Notes: generated by a model from the sequence alone, not told the origin. 64,000 nucleotides of DNA from Pseudopelobacter sp964542535 (GCA_964542535.1 CAZIUE010000016.1:1-64000); one strand, 5' to 3'; positions 42,289-52,393 are shown, counted from the first letter of the stretch. Made by a program: numbers and translations.

Positions 42289-45081
42289 TCAGTGCTTCTT
42301 TCCCTCTTCCCCGCCATGGCTCCGGTGGTTTCTAAGCCGTTTGTCCAGGGAGATGACCGGCAGAACCACCGCACCCACTCCCATGGCATAGAGCCAGGCC
42401 CGGCCGTCAAGGGGGGCCGAACCGAAGACCGCCTGCAAGGGCGGCAGGTAGATGAAGCACGCCTGGAGCAGCAACAGGAAGCCGATGCCGACAAAGATGG
42501 CCGGATTGCTGGCGATCCCCTGGGAGAGGAGGGAGTCGCGGAGCGAGCGGCAGTTGAGCAGATAGAAGACCTGGGTAAAGGTGATACTGGTGACGCACAT
42601 GGTCTGCGCTTCGGCCAGGGCGAGGGCATGGCGGGCCATGGTTACCGGCTCGGGACCGATGAGCCGGAAGTACTCCCAGAGGAAGAGGCCACAGCCTCCC
42701 GCGGCCATGAGTGCCGCCACCACGATCAGCCTCGCCACGATGAAGCCGGAAAAGACCGGTTCGCCCACGGGGCGCGGCGTGCGGCGCATGGCGCCCGGTT
42801 CCAGTACCTCGAAGGCGAGAGGGATGGACAGGGTGACGCTTGCCACCAGATTGATCCAGAGGGTCTGGCTGGGGGACATGGCCATGAGGAGCTCGGTGCC
42901 CCCCTCGACCCGCACCGTGGGGAAGAAGAACATGGCAGCGGAGAGGGTGCAGGCGAGCCCCAGGTTGGTGGGGAGGACAAAGGCCAGGGATCTGACCAGG
43001 TTGTCGTAGACCCGGCGCCCCTCTTCCACCGCCGCGGCGATGGAGGCGAAATTGTCGTCCATGAGGACCACCTTGGCCGCCTCCTTGGAGACCGCGGTCC
43101 CGGTGATCCCCATGGCCACGCCGATGTCGGCCCGCTTGAGGGCCGGCGCGTCGTTAACCCCGTCACCGGTCATGGCAACCACGTGCTGCCGGGCCTGGAG
43201 CGCCTCCACCAGGCGGATCTTGTGCTCCGGGGCCACCCGGGCGAAGACGTTGGTGGCGAGGGCGGCCTCCTGCAACTCAGCGTCGGAGAGTCCGTCCAGA
43301 TGGCGCCCCGCCATGGCGCTCTGCTCCGGTTGCAGCAGGCCGAGCTGGCGGCCGATTGCTTCAGCCGTCACGGGATGGTCACCGGTGATCATCTTGACGG
43401 TGATGCCGGCGCCGTGGCAGACCCGGATGGCATCCATGGCCTCGGTTCGGGGTGGATCGATCATGCAGAGGAGTCCCGCAAAGGAGAGTCCTCCGGTCAC
43501 CTCCCCGGGAAAGAGCTGGTCCGAGCGGCCGGCGCCCTTCCAGGCGCAGGCGATCACCCGCATCCCCTGACGGCCGTAGGTCTCCATGGCATCCCGGATC
43601 CGGTGGCGCTCCGGCTCGGAGAGGGCGCAGCGTTCGACGACGGTCTCCGGCGCCCCCTTGAGGAGGATACGGTGCCCTTGCTCCATCCGGTTCAGGGTGG
43701 CCATGAACTTGGTGTCCGACTCGAAGGGGATCACATCCAGGCGCTCGTGGCGCTGCCGAAACTCGTGGGCCACCAGCCCACCCTTTTTGCCGGCAACCAC
43801 CAGGGCCGCCTCCGTGGGGTCCCCGGTGATGGCCCAGCCATCCCCCTCGGGGCGCAGGGCGGCATCGTTGCAGAGAAGGGCGATGGTCAGCAGGTCGTGG
43901 AGCGGCGCCGGGAGCTCCGACAGGCGGATGCCGTCATGTTCGATGTCACCCACCGGCCCGTAGCCAATGCCGGAGAAGCGGTATTCGTGTCCCTCGAGCC
44001 ATGCCACCTGCACCGTCATCTCGTTGCGGGTGAGGGTGCCGGTCTTGTCAGAGCAGATGACCGAGGTGGAACCGAGGGTTTCCACCGCCGGAAGATGGCG
44101 GACCACGGCGTGGCGGTCGGCCATGCGCCGCACACCGACGGCCATGCAGATGGTGATGACCGCCGGCAGCCCCTCGGGGATGGCGGCCACTGCCAGGGAG
44201 ACGGCGACCATGAGGGCCTCGCCCACCGGGGCATCCTTGATCCAGATGCCGAAGGCGATCAGCACCGCCACCACAATCACCACGGCACCGGTAATCCCAC
44301 GGCTGACCCGGGCCAGCTGCCGGGTGAGGGGGGTCTCCAGCTGGGTGGTCTGGCTGAGGAGGGCGTTGATCCGTCCCAGTTCGGTGCCGTTTCCCGTGGC
44401 GACCACCACCCCCGTTGCAGTCCCCTGCACCACGAGCGTCCCGCTGTAGGCCATGGAAACCCGATCGCCCAGGGGGGCATCGGAGGGAACCGGATCGGCG
44501 CGCTTCGCCGCCGGCAGGGACTCGCCCGTCAGGGCCGCCTCCTCCACCAGGAGGTTTTTGACCCGGATGAGACGCAGGTCTGCCGGCACCTTGTCACCGC
44601 TCTGGAGCGTCACCAGATCGCCGGGCACCAGGGTGTCGGCGGGAACCGTCAGGGAGTGCTCGTCCCGCAGGACCGTCGCCCCCTCAGGCATCATGGCCGA
44701 CAGGGCCTCGATGGCCTTGCCGGCCCGGTACTCCTGGATAAAGCCGATGATGGCGTTGATTCCCACCGCACCGAACACCACCGCGGCGTCGGTGGGTTTT
44801 TGCAGGGCGAAGGCCAGGGCGCCGGCGGCAATGAGAAGCCAGCCGATGGGATTGTTGAACTGGCGCCAGAGGATCAGCCAGGGGCCGTCGCTCCCTTTCC
44901 TGAGGAGGGTGTTGGGGCCGAAGCGCCGAAGCCGTTCGGCCGCCTCGGCGGTCGTCAGCCCGTGACCGGTGCTCTCCAGCCTTGACAGAACCTCCTGCTC
45001 CGGGGCGGCGTGCCAGACAAGCCCCTCCGGCTTGGTCGAACTGCTTCTCGATGTGTCGTTGATACTGGTCTGTACGAGCAT
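42289..45081 (-). CDS. P2-type cation-transporting ATPase
   Basis: 930 residues; start at 45081 with GAGGG upstream. Full set of P-type motifs: TGES in the actuator, DKTGTLT phosphorylation site near residue 340, KGAPE, and TGDGVNDAPALK hinge. M4 has AAIPEGLPAV, as in Ca2+ and Na+/K+ pumps, but M6 reads WINLVASVTLSIPLAFE where Ca2+ pumps have an Asp (NLVTDG); Ser replaces it. The cation is thus uncertain. The 490-base gap to the antiporter (45082-45570) holds an imperfect inverted repeat near 45183-45230 and nothing else that I recognise. Confidence 0.92.
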   Translation of the reverse strand: MLVQTSINDTSRSSSTKPEGLVWHAAPEQEVLSRLESTGHGLTTAEAAERLRRFGPNTLLRKGSDGPWLILWRQFNNPIGWLLIAAGALAFALQKPTDAAVVFGAVGINAIIGFIQEYRAGKAIEALSAMMPEGATVLRDEHSLTVPADTLVPGDLVTLQSGDKVPADLRLIRVKNLLVEEAALTGESLPAAKRADPVPSDAPLGDRVSMAYSGTLVVQGTATGVVVATGNGTELGRINALLSQTTQLETPLTRQLARVSRGITGAVVIVVAVLIAFGIWIKDAPVGEALMVAVSLAVAAIPEGLPAVITICMAVGVRRMADRHAVVRHLPAVETLGSTSVICSDKTGTLTRNEMTVQVAWLEGHEYRFSGIGYGPVGDIEHDGIRLSELPAPLHDLLTIALLCNDAALRPEGDGWAITGDPTEAALVVAGKKGGLVAHEFRQRHERLDVIPFESDTKFMATLNRMEQGHRILLKGAPETVVERCALSEPERHRIRDAMETYGRQGMRVIACAWKGAGRSDQLFPGEVTGGLSFAGLLCMIDPPRTEAMDAIRVCHGAGITVKMITGDHPVTAEAIGRQLGLLQPEQSAMAGRHLDGLSDAELQEAALATNVFARVAPEHKIRLVEALQARQHVVAMTGDGVNDAPALKRADIGVAMGITGTAVSKEAAKVVLMDDNFASIAAAVEEGRRVYDNLVRSLAFVLPTNLGLACTLSAAMFFFPTVRVEGGTELLMAMSPSQTLWINLVASVTLSIPLAFEVLEPGAMRRTPRPVGEPVFSGFIVARLIVVAALMAAGGCGLFLWEYFRLIGPEPVTMARHALALAEAQTMCVTSITFTQVFYLLNCRSLRDSLLSQGIASNPAIFVGIGFLLLLQACFIYLPPLQAVFGSAPLDGRAWLYAMGVGAVVLPVISLDKRLRNHRSHGGEEGKKH

Positions 45082-45570
45082 TCGTCGCCCTCTTTCTCTG
45101 TTGATCGTACTTACTGTGGTTGTTGGAAAAACAACCCGTTGACGCTCCTGGGTCGGAAAATGCGGTACGGAGCGGTCAGGTCTGGCCCTTGGTGAATGAG
45201 CTCCCTGATGCGTTTCCTTCAAGGGCCGAGCGGTAGACCCGGCCATCCACAGCGCCTGTTTTTAGCGGCACGTCTATATTCGTGCCGTTCCAAGTGCAGA
45301 ATGCAGTTTATCACGCATCTGCCGCAACCGCCGATTCAATGATGGAGTTTTTCGAGAGAGCGGAGAGGTTTATGTGGTAGTTGTGAGTTCCGTATCTGGT
45401 GCGACCACTCGCCAAAAACCGGCGATGCATCCGCCAACCGGTTGACGTGGGCCACATGACTGTTTATGGTGATGCCACAGGCACGGTCCACGGCAGGGAG
45501 ACGGATCAGCGAAACGGGAGGAACGTGAACAATTGGGTCCGCACCATATCAGAGACAGGGAGCCGTACCG

Positions 45571-47022
45571 TTGTTCCGGCTTGAACTGCTCATGCTGGCG
45601 GGATCGCTCCTGCTCCTCACGGGGATCCTGGCCAGCAAGGTGTCAAGCCGCCTCGGCGTGCCGGCCATGGTGCTGTTCCTGGCGGTGGGCATGCTGGCCG
45701 GATCAGAGGGGCCGGGAGGCATCCATTTCGACGACCCGCGCCTGGTGCAGTCACTGGGGGTGTTCGCCCTGGCCTATATCCTCTTCGCCGGAGGACTGGA
45801 CACCAGCTGGCGCAGCGTCAGGCCGGTTGTTCGGGAAGCCTTGATCCTCTCCACGGCAGGGGTGTTCCTGACAGCAGCCATCGTCGGTCTGTTCGCCCAT
45901 CTGGCACTCGGTTTTTCCTGGCAGGAGGGGATGCTGCTGGGGGCGATCGTCTCATCCACGGACGCCGCCGCCGTATTCTCGGTACTCAGGTCACGCAACG
46001 TCAACCTGCGGGGCAACCTGAAACCGCTCCTGGAACTGGAGTCGGGCAGCAACGATCCCATGGCGGTATTCCTCACCACCGGAACGGTGATGCTCCTGAC
46101 CCGGCCCGAGATGTCGCCGCTGCTCCTGCTGCCCATGGTTGTCTGGCAGATGGCTGCCGGTGCGGCTCTGGGCTTTCTTCTGGGGAAAGCGGCGCTTCAC
46201 CTGATCAACACCCTGCGGCTGGAGTACGAGGGGCTCTACTCCGTCCTGACCCTGACCATGGTTCCCCTGATCTACGCCCTGGCCACCCTGGCGCGGGCCA
46301 ACGGTTTTCTGGCCGTCTATGTGGCCGGCATCCTGCTGGGGAACAGTTCCTTTGTCCAGAAACGCAGCCTGCTCCGCTTTCACGACGGACTTGCCTGGCT
46401 GATGCAGATCGCCATGTTCCTGGCCCTCGGCCTTCAGGTGTTCCCCTCCCGGCTGGTGCCGGTGATCGGCGGCGGGCTGGCGACCGCAGCGATCCTGATC
46501 TTCGTCGCTCGTCCGGTCAGCGTGTTCGCCGGGCTCTCCATCCGCGGCACATCACTGCGGGAAAAAACCCTCGTCGCATGGGTCGGCCTGCGCGGAGCGG
46601 TTCCCATCGTCCTGGCGACCTTTCCTCTTCTGGCAGGCATCGACAAGGCGGAGCTGATCTTCAACACGGTCTTTTTCATCGTCCTCACCTCCGCGCTCCT
46701 GCAGGGCTCCTCCATCCCTCTGGCCGCCCGCTGGCTCGGGCTGGAAGCTCCGCCGGCCGCGACAGGCCCGATGGAGCAGGTTTCCGGGGAGCAGTTTGCC
46801 ACGGGACACCTGCACATCGTCACCATCGCTCCGGGCTCGTCTCTGGAGGGAAAACAGTTGGTGGATCTCCGCCTGCCCCAGGGCGTCATCATAGCCTACA
46901 TCAAGAGAAACGGCGACTACGTCATTCCGGGCGGCAGCACCAGGATCGCGATCGGCGACCGTCTGAACGTGCTGGCGGACGACACCCTGTTTCCGCAAGT
47001 GGAGCGGGAGCTGAACGGGTGA
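45571..47022 (+). CDS. K+/H+ antiporter, CPA1/NhaP2 (CvrA) type
   Basis: 483 residues from a TTG start with GGGAG eight bases upstream. About twelve membrane helices; the transport-site motif SSTDAAAVFSVLR and ELESGSNDPMAVFL (about 130-165) mark the CPA family. A C-terminal TrkA-C/RCK domain (about 400-483, GKQLVDLRLPQGVIIAYIKR) regulates these exchangers. Convergent ion-transport theme with the P-type ATPase, which is divergent from it. Confidence 0.9.
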   Translation: MFRLELLMLAGSLLLLTGILASKVSSRLGVPAMVLFLAVGMLAGSEGPGGIHFDDPRLVQSLGVFALAYILFAGGLDTSWRSVRPVVREALILSTAGVFLTAAIVGLFAHLALGFSWQEGMLLGAIVSSTDAAAVFSVLRSRNVNLRGNLKPLLELESGSNDPMAVFLTTGTVMLLTRPEMSPLLLLPMVVWQMAAGAALGFLLGKAALHLINTLRLEYEGLYSVLTLTMVPLIYALATLARANGFLAVYVAGILLGNSSFVQKRSLLRFHDGLAWLMQIAMFLALGLQVFPSRLVPVIGGGLATAAILIFVARPVSVFAGLSIRGTSLREKTLVAWVGLRGAVPIVLATFPLLAGIDKAELIFNTVFFIVLTSALLQGSSIPLAARWLGLEAPPAATGPMEQVSGEQFATGHLHIVTIAPGSSLEGKQLVDLRLPQGVIIAYIKRNGDYVIPGGSTRIAIGDRLNVLADDTLFPQVERELNG

Positions 47023-47302
47023 ACCCGGTGTCGCACCGGTAACACCGCACGGGCTGCGGAAAAAATGTCGCAGGAGGAGGCGCACCGGCCGGAAACGGGT
47101 TACGCATCGCCAACGTCAGATCCGGTCACGAGACCATGGCATGGACAACGGATTGAGCCGATGCTACACTCCGCCGGCAATCAGGCCCAGCCAGGCACTC
47201 CCCGCGTAACGGAGTCACCTCCTTGATGAAGCATGCATCTTCCAGCTCCCCGATCTGCCCCGCCAGCCTCCCCCGGCCATGCCGGCGGAACGGAGCAGTG
47301 CC

Positions 47303-48025
47303 ATGATACCGCTCCGGGACTACCACCCCACCCGCAGTTTTCCCTTCGCAACGGTCATGCTGATCTCCCTCAACGTCGCCGTATTCCTTCAGGACCGCTT
47401 CAGCGGGCACTACCGGCTGGTGCAGGTGGACACCGGCCAGAGGATCGTCCAGGCCAGGGAGTTCGTGGGAGGAATCACGAGCCATTTCTCCCTGGTGCCG
47501 GCCCATCTCCTGGCCCACCCGCTCCTGGCCTGGCCGACCATCTTCACCTCCATGTTCCTGCACGGAAACTGGCTGCACATCGGCTCCAACATGCTGTTCC
47601 TCTGGGTCTTCGGCGACAACATCGAGGACAGCCTGGGCCGGTTCCGCTTCGTGACCTTCTACTTCCTCTGCGGCCTGGCCGCGGCAATCGCCCAGGTCAT
47701 GAGCGCGCCACTTTCCACCGTCCCCATGGTGGGAGCCAGCGGCGCCGTGGCCGGGGTGCTGGGGGCCTACCTGCTGCTTTTCCCCAGGAACAGGGTCCTG
47801 ACCCTGATCCCGATCTTCATCTTCTTCACCACCGTGGAGGTCCCCGCTTGGCTGATCATTGGCTACTGGGCGCTGCTCCAGTTCCTCAACGCATCACTCC
47901 TGGAGGGGGGAAGCATGCTGCGGGGGGGTGGGGTGGCCTATTTCGCCCACATCGGCGGATTCGTGGCCGGGATGATTCTGATCATGCTGATGATGGACAC
48001 GCGGCACCGGAGCAGGAGAAGGTAG
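47303..48025 (+). CDS. Rhomboid intramembrane serine protease
   Basis: 240 residues, six membrane helices. Catalytic Ser in GASGAVAGVLGAY (about 148-160) and catalytic His in YFAHIGGFVAGM (about 215-226); oxyanion residues in FLHGNWLHIGSNMLFLW. Start at 47303 with GGAG upstream, preferred to an earlier GTG/ATG frame extension. Substrates unknown. The 280-base upstream gap shows nothing notable. Confidence 0.93.
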   Translation: MIPLRDYHPTRSFPFATVMLISLNVAVFLQDRFSGHYRLVQVDTGQRIVQAREFVGGITSHFSLVPAHLLAHPLLAWPTIFTSMFLHGNWLHIGSNMLFLWVFGDNIEDSLGRFRFVTFYFLCGLAAAIAQVMSAPLSTVPMVGASGAVAGVLGAYLLLFPRNRVLTLIPIFIFFTTVEVPAWLIIGYWALLQFLNASLLEGGSMLRGGGVAYFAHIGGFVAGMILIMLMMDTRHRSRRR

Positions 48026-48087
48026 GTCAGGGGGCGGCGCGAAAGACTACCGCCACTCGGCGTTCCGTACACGGATATGGCGAGGCG

Positions 48088-49416
48088 CTACAACGGCACC
48101 CTCTCCAGGAAGCGGAGAAAGAGATCCCTGAGCGGCGTCCCCTCAGGCTCGGAGATGGCGTAGGAGACCCGCAGGATCGGCGTAGCGCCCCGCACCAGGC
48201 GGGCCAGGTCGATGGGGGTGGCGGCCAGTACCAGGTCGCAGGGAACGGCGGCGATGGTTGCGCTCAGCTCGGCCACCTGCTCGGGGCGGTACCCCAGGGC
48301 GGGCAGGACCGGCCCCAGATGGGGATAACGAAGGTAGGCTTCGCCGAGGGAGCCGGCCGCCCAGGGGCGAGGGTCGACGACCTGTGCTGCGCCGTACTGC
48401 ACCGCAGCGGCCAGCCCGGCGCCGCTGGGCATGGAACCGTGGGTGACCGTTGGCCCGTCCTCCACCACCAGCACCCGCTTCCCCCTGATCCGCTCACCCT
48501 GCTCCACCAGCAGCTCCGAGGCGGTCCGTATCATCGTCGCGACCGGATTCACCCGGCGGACCGCCTGCTCCACCGCCTCCACCGCCACCGGCTCGGCTGC
48601 ATTGACCTTGTTGACCACCACCACCCCCGCCCGCCGCAGGTTCACCTCACCCGGGTACCAGGATATCTCGTGCCCCGGCCGCAACGGGTCCGCTACCACG
48701 ATCTCCAGGTCGGGCCGGAAGAAGGGGAGGTCGTTGTTGCCGCCATCCCAGATGATGAGCCGCGCCTCCCGCTCTGCCTTGCGCAGGATGTGCCGGTACT
48801 CCACGCCGGCATACACCAGGGCGCCCTGGGCCAGGAGATGCTCGTACTCCTCCCGTTCCTCGATGGTGCAGCGGAACCGTTCCAGGTCGGAAGGAGAGGC
48901 GAAGCGTTCCACCGCCTGCTCCTCCAGGTCGCCGTAGGGCATGGGGTGGCGCACCACCACCGGCCTGATCCCCCGCTCCTTCAGAAGGTCGCAGAAGTAG
49001 CGCACCACCTGGCTCTTGCCGCAGCCGGTCCTGACGGCGCAGACCGAGACCACAGGCCTCCTGCTCCTGAGCATGGTGGCATCGGGTCCGATGAGACGGA
49101 AGTCGGCCCCGCAGGCCAGCACCAGGGAGGCGGTGTGCATCAGTTCAACGTGGGAGATGTCGCTGTAGGCGAAGACCACCTGGTCCACCCGGTGACGCCG
49201 GATCAGTTCCGGCAGCTCCTCCTCCGGCCGGATTTGGATGCCGCGGGGATAACGGGGGCCGGCCAGGGAAGCGGGGAAGCGACGGTGGGCGATGTAGGGG
49301 ATCTGGGCGGCGGTGAAGGCCACAACCCGGTAGCCGGGGTTGTCGCGGAAGCAGCAGGAGAAGTTATGGAAGTCCCTCCCCGCGGCCCCCATGATGATCA
49401 CCCGCCGCGGCCTCAT
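48088..49416 (-). CDS. Cyclic 2,3-diphosphoglycerate synthetase-like GTPase
   Basis: 442 residues. N-terminal Rossmann part (RRVIIMGAAGRDFHNF), P-loop VRTGCGKSQVVRYF near residue 130, then a G-domain-like segment (IIWDGGNNDLPFF, VVVNKVNAAEP). This layout matches bacterial homologues of archaeal cDPG synthetase, a metabolite ligase of thermoadaptation; their mesophilic role is unknown. The start overlaps the stop of the aminotransferase gene (ATGA), so the two are translated together and probably share a pathway. Confidence 0.8.
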   Translation of the reverse strand: MRPRRVIIMGAAGRDFHNFSCCFRDNPGYRVVAFTAAQIPYIAHRRFPASLAGPRYPRGIQIRPEEELPELIRRHRVDQVVFAYSDISHVELMHTASLVLACGADFRLIGPDATMLRSRRPVVSVCAVRTGCGKSQVVRYFCDLLKERGIRPVVVRHPMPYGDLEEQAVERFASPSDLERFRCTIEEREEYEHLLAQGALVYAGVEYRHILRKAEREARLIIWDGGNNDLPFFRPDLEIVVADPLRPGHEISWYPGEVNLRRAGVVVVNKVNAAEPVAVEAVEQAVRRVNPVATMIRTASELLVEQGERIRGKRVLVVEDGPTVTHGSMPSGAGLAAAVQYGAAQVVDPRPWAAGSLGEAYLRYPHLGPVLPALGYRPEQVAELSATIAAVPCDLVLAATPIDLARLVRGATPILRVSYAISEPEGTPLRDLFLRFLERVPL

Positions 49417-50699
49417 ACCGCGCCCCCCAGCCCCTCGTCGATGAGGGAAAGCGCCCGCTCCAGCTCGTCGTCACTCAGGGTGAGCGGCGGCACCAGACGG
49501 AGCACGTTCTGGTCCGGTCCGCAGTTGATGAGCAGCAGCCCCCGCTCCCGGCACCAGGACATCAGGCGCTCGCAGACGCCGGCAGCCGGCGTGCCGTCCG
49601 GCTCCACCAGCTCCACACCGATCATCAGCCCCATCCCCCGCACATCGCCGATCAGCGGCCGCCGGCCCTGCATCTCCCGCAGCCGCGCCATGGCCCGCTC
49701 ACCCAACTCGCGGCAGCGGGGAAGGAGTCGCTCGTCGCGGATGGTTTCCATGGTGGCGATGGCCGCGGCGCAGGCAACCGGGTTGCCGCCAAAGGTGGTG
49801 CCGTGGGCCCCGCAGGGCCACTGCTCCATGATCCGGCGCCTGGCCACCACCGCCGAGAGAGGAAAACCAGAGGCGATCCCTTTGGCCACGGTCATGACGT
49901 CCGGGGTCACCCCGTAGCGCTGGGCCGCGAACCACTCCCCGGTCCGCCCCATGCCGGACTGCACCTCATCGAAGATCAGCAGGCTCCCCTGCTCGTCGCA
50001 GAGCCGACGCAGCCGCTCCAGGAACTCAAGCGGCGCCGGGGCATACCCCCCCTCCCCCAGGACCGGCTCAATAAGGATGGCCGCCACCTCCTCCGGCCGG
50101 ATGAGATGTCTGAGCATCTGCTCCAGGGCCTGGAAGCAGGCCAGGGAGCAGCTCTCGGGCCGGAGCCCCAGAGGGCAGCGAAAGCAGTGGGGATAGGGTG
50201 CGTGGAAGACCGAGGGGAGCAGCGGGTGGTAGCGGGAGCGGTAGCGGGCAGAGCTGGTGGTGACCGACACCGCCCCCAGGGTCCGGCCGTGGAAGGCGCC
50301 GCTGAAGGCGACGATCCCCTGGCGGCCGGTGACGAAGCGGGCCAGCTTGAGGGCGCCTTCCACCGCCTCGGCGCCGGCGTTGCTGAAGAAGAGCATGTCA
50401 AGCCCGTGCGGCGTGACCGAGGTGAGCAGCTCAGCCGCCTCGACGGTGGTGTCGTTGTAGTAGATCCCCCCGGTATGGACGTAGCGCTCCAGCTGGCGGG
50501 ACACCCGCTCCCGCACCCGGGGATGATCGTGGCCGATGTTCAGCACGGCGATGCCGGTGGCAAAGTCCAGGTAGCGCTTTCCTTCCCGGTCGATGACCCA
50601 GCTCCCCTCTCCCCCGCGGATGGCCAGGGGATGGTAGATGTGCAGGGCCGGGGTGAACACCCGCTCCTGGCGGGCGACGATGTCGGCATTTGTGGTCAT
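49413..50699 (-). CDS. Class III PLP aminotransferase
   Basis: 428 residues; start at 50699 with AAAGGA upstream. PLP-binding features: SNAGAEAVEGALKLARF, FHGRTLGAVSVT, IFDEVQSGMGRTG and the Schiff-base Lys in VAKGIASGFPLSAV (about 285). Resembles 4-aminobutyrate and acetylornithine-type enzymes; substrate not assignable. A CFRCPLGLRPESCSLAC insertion (about 195-212) with four Cys could bind metal, a feature also seen in some GabT-like enzymes. Coupled to the cDPG-synthetase-like GTPase. Confidence 0.88.
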   Translation of the reverse strand: MTTNADIVARQERVFTPALHIYHPLAIRGGEGSWVIDREGKRYLDFATGIAVLNIGHDHPRVRERVSRQLERYVHTGGIYYNDTTVEAAELLTSVTPHGLDMLFFSNAGAEAVEGALKLARFVTGRQGIVAFSGAFHGRTLGAVSVTTSSARYRSRYHPLLPSVFHAPYPHCFRCPLGLRPESCSLACFQALEQMLRHLIRPEEVAAILIEPVLGEGGYAPAPLEFLERLRRLCDEQGSLLIFDEVQSGMGRTGEWFAAQRYGVTPDVMTVAKGIASGFPLSAVVARRRIMEQWPCGAHGTTFGGNPVACAAAIATMETIRDERLLPRCRELGERAMARLREMQGRRPLIGDVRGMGLMIGVELVEPDGTPAAGVCERLMSWCRERGLLLINCGPDQNVLRLVPPLTLSDDELERALSLIDEGLGGAV

Positions 50700-50796
50700 G
50701 GCGGCGGTCCTTTCGGCATGGGTTGGCTGTCTCGCAGCCGGCGCCTCTCCTGCCGGCGCTCTAACTGAAAAAACCATACGCCCCGCCCCCGGGATG

Positions 50797-51717
50797 TCAA
50801 GAAACCGGGACGGCGCCGCCTCCTGCCTCCTGAGTTCCTCCGTCCACCCCCATATCCGCCATGACCTCCCGGAACTCCCGGTCCGGGGGCGCCTCCACGA
50901 GCAGCTCCCGCCCCCCGCCATCCATGAGGCGCAGGGAGGCGCAGTGAAGCATCATGCGCGGGGCTGGTTCCCCGCCGTAGGTGGCATCCCCCACGATGGG
51001 GAGGCCGCACGATGCCAGGTGCACCCGGATCTGGTGGGTGCGGCCGGTGAGCGGCCTGGCCTCCACCAGGGCATGACCAGGTGAGGTGGCCAGGAGCCGG
51101 AAACGGGTCAGGGCCGAACGCCCCCCCTCGACGATGCCGTAGCGGGCGCTGGCCACCTTGCCGATGGAGCCGTCCACCTCCCACTCCTCCCGGGGGGGCG
51201 CGCCGCTGACCAGCGCCAGATAGCGCTTCTCCACCTGGCCGTCGTGGAAGCGCTTGGAGAGCCAGGCCGCGGCCCGCTTCTGCTTGGGGAAGAGCATCAC
51301 CCCGGAGGTCCCCCGGTCCAGGCGGTGGATCACTCGGGCCGGCTCGGTGAGCCCCAGGCTCCGGAAGTGCTCCGCCACCCAGTACTCCAGGGTCCCCTTG
51401 AGCTGGTAGGGGGTGCGCTGGGTGTTGATGCCGGCCGGCTTGTTCAGGGCCACCAACTCGGCGTCCTCATGGAGCAGCGCCTCCCGGGGCAGTTCCAGCT
51501 CGCGGAAGCGCCCCGGCTCCATCACCCCCACCTCGATGGTGTCGCCGCTCTTCACCGTGCGCGAGGCGACCCGCACCATGCCGCCGTTCAGGCTGCATCC
51601 ACCCCGGTCGATGATCCGCCGCGCCTCGGACCTGCTCACCCGGTCGCAGAGGAGCGACACCGCCTCGTCCAGCCGCCGGCCGGAGATATCTTCGTTGACT
51701 GTTTTCCTGACTATCAT
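50797..51717 (-). CDS. RluA-family pseudouridine synthase
   Basis: 306 residues: N-terminal S4 RNA-binding domain (about 12-60, RRLDEAVSLLCDRVSRSEAR) and catalytic domain with HRLDRGTSGVMLF (catalytic Asp, about 135-145) and RPLTGRTHQIRVHL. Modifies uridines in rRNA or tRNA. Divergent from the methyltransferase at 51803. Confidence 0.9.
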   Translation of the reverse strand: MIVRKTVNEDISGRRLDEAVSLLCDRVSRSEARRIIDRGGCSLNGGMVRVASRTVKSGDTIEVGVMEPGRFRELELPREALLHEDAELVALNKPAGINTQRTPYQLKGTLEYWVAEHFRSLGLTEPARVIHRLDRGTSGVMLFPKQKRAAAWLSKRFHDGQVEKRYLALVSGAPPREEWEVDGSIGKVASARYGIVEGGRSALTRFRLLATSPGHALVEARPLTGRTHQIRVHLASCGLPIVGDATYGGEPAPRMMLHCASLRLMDGGGRELLVEAPPDREFREVMADMGVDGGTQEAGGGAVPVS

Positions 51718-51802
51718 GCCCCGTTTCTACCCTCTGGCGACGGAGGATGCAAACGAATTTCGCGGTGGCGAAACAGGGGCATATCTGCTATCGTGCCCAA
51801 CC

Positions 51803-52393
51803 ATGTCCCGACCAGCCACACCCACAAGCCCGCTGCTGCGCGGCCCGACCAGCCTCGCTCACCTGCTCATGGAGCGTTTCCTCAGCCCCGGCGACAGGGC
51901 GGTGGACGCCACCTGCGGCAACGGTCACGACACGCTGCTGCTTGCCCGGCTGGTGGGACCGGAGGGGCGCGTCTGGGCCTTCGACATCCAGGAGAAGGCC
52001 CTGGAGGCCACCCGCACAAGGCTGGAGCAGGCGGGCCTGGCCGAACAGGTGGATCTGCTCCTGGCCGGGCACGAGACCATGGCCGACCACATCCCCTCCC
52101 CGGTCAACGGGATGCTCTTCAACCTGGGGTACCTCCCCGGCGGCGACCGGAACCTCATCACCCGGACGGAGACCACCCGGACGGCCCTGGAGCACGCGCT
52201 GTCCCTGCTCCTCCCCGGCGGCGTCCTGGCCGTTACCGCCTACCCCGGTCACGAGGGGGGCAACGATGAGGAGACGATGCTGATGGAATGGGCCGCCGCC
52301 CTCCCCCAGCGTTCGTTCCACGTCTGGAGCATGGGGCAGCCCAACACCCCCGCCGACGCCCCCCACCTGGTCCTGGTCCAGAGGTGTTCCTGA
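51803..52393 (+). CDS. SAM-dependent methyltransferase (YtqB/rRNA methylase family)
   Basis: 196 residues. SAM motif I AVDATCGNGHDTLLLARL (about 35-52), motif II FDIQEKALEATR, and the family-specific FNLGYLPGGDRNLIT (about 112-126) and TAYPGHEGGNDE. Homologues methylate small RNAs or metabolites; the target is unknown. Its stop overlaps the start of hpnI (TGATG). Confidence 0.88.
   Translation: MSRPATPTSPLLRGPTSLAHLLMERFLSPGDRAVDATCGNGHDTLLLARLVGPEGRVWAFDIQEKALEATRTRLEQAGLAEQVDLLLAGHETMADHIPSPVNGMLFNLGYLPGGDRNLITRTETTRTALEHALSLLLPGGVLAVTAYPGHEGGNDEETMLMEWAAALPQRSFHVWSMGQPNTPADAPHLVLVQRCS

Noticed and set aside
42226..44985. 919-codon open frame antisense to the P-type ATPase
   Set aside because: Long antisense frames are common in GC-rich genes; the opposite strand has every P-type motif.
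45082..45570. Possible c-di-AMP or other ion-related riboswitch ahead of the K+/H+ antiporter
   Set aside because: None of the conserved blocks of the ydaO or Mg2+ classes could be found.
47233..49917. 894-codon plus-strand frame across the rhomboid gene and the GTPase/aminotransferase genes
   Set aside because: It overlaps three well-supported genes in other frames and encodes low-complexity sequence.
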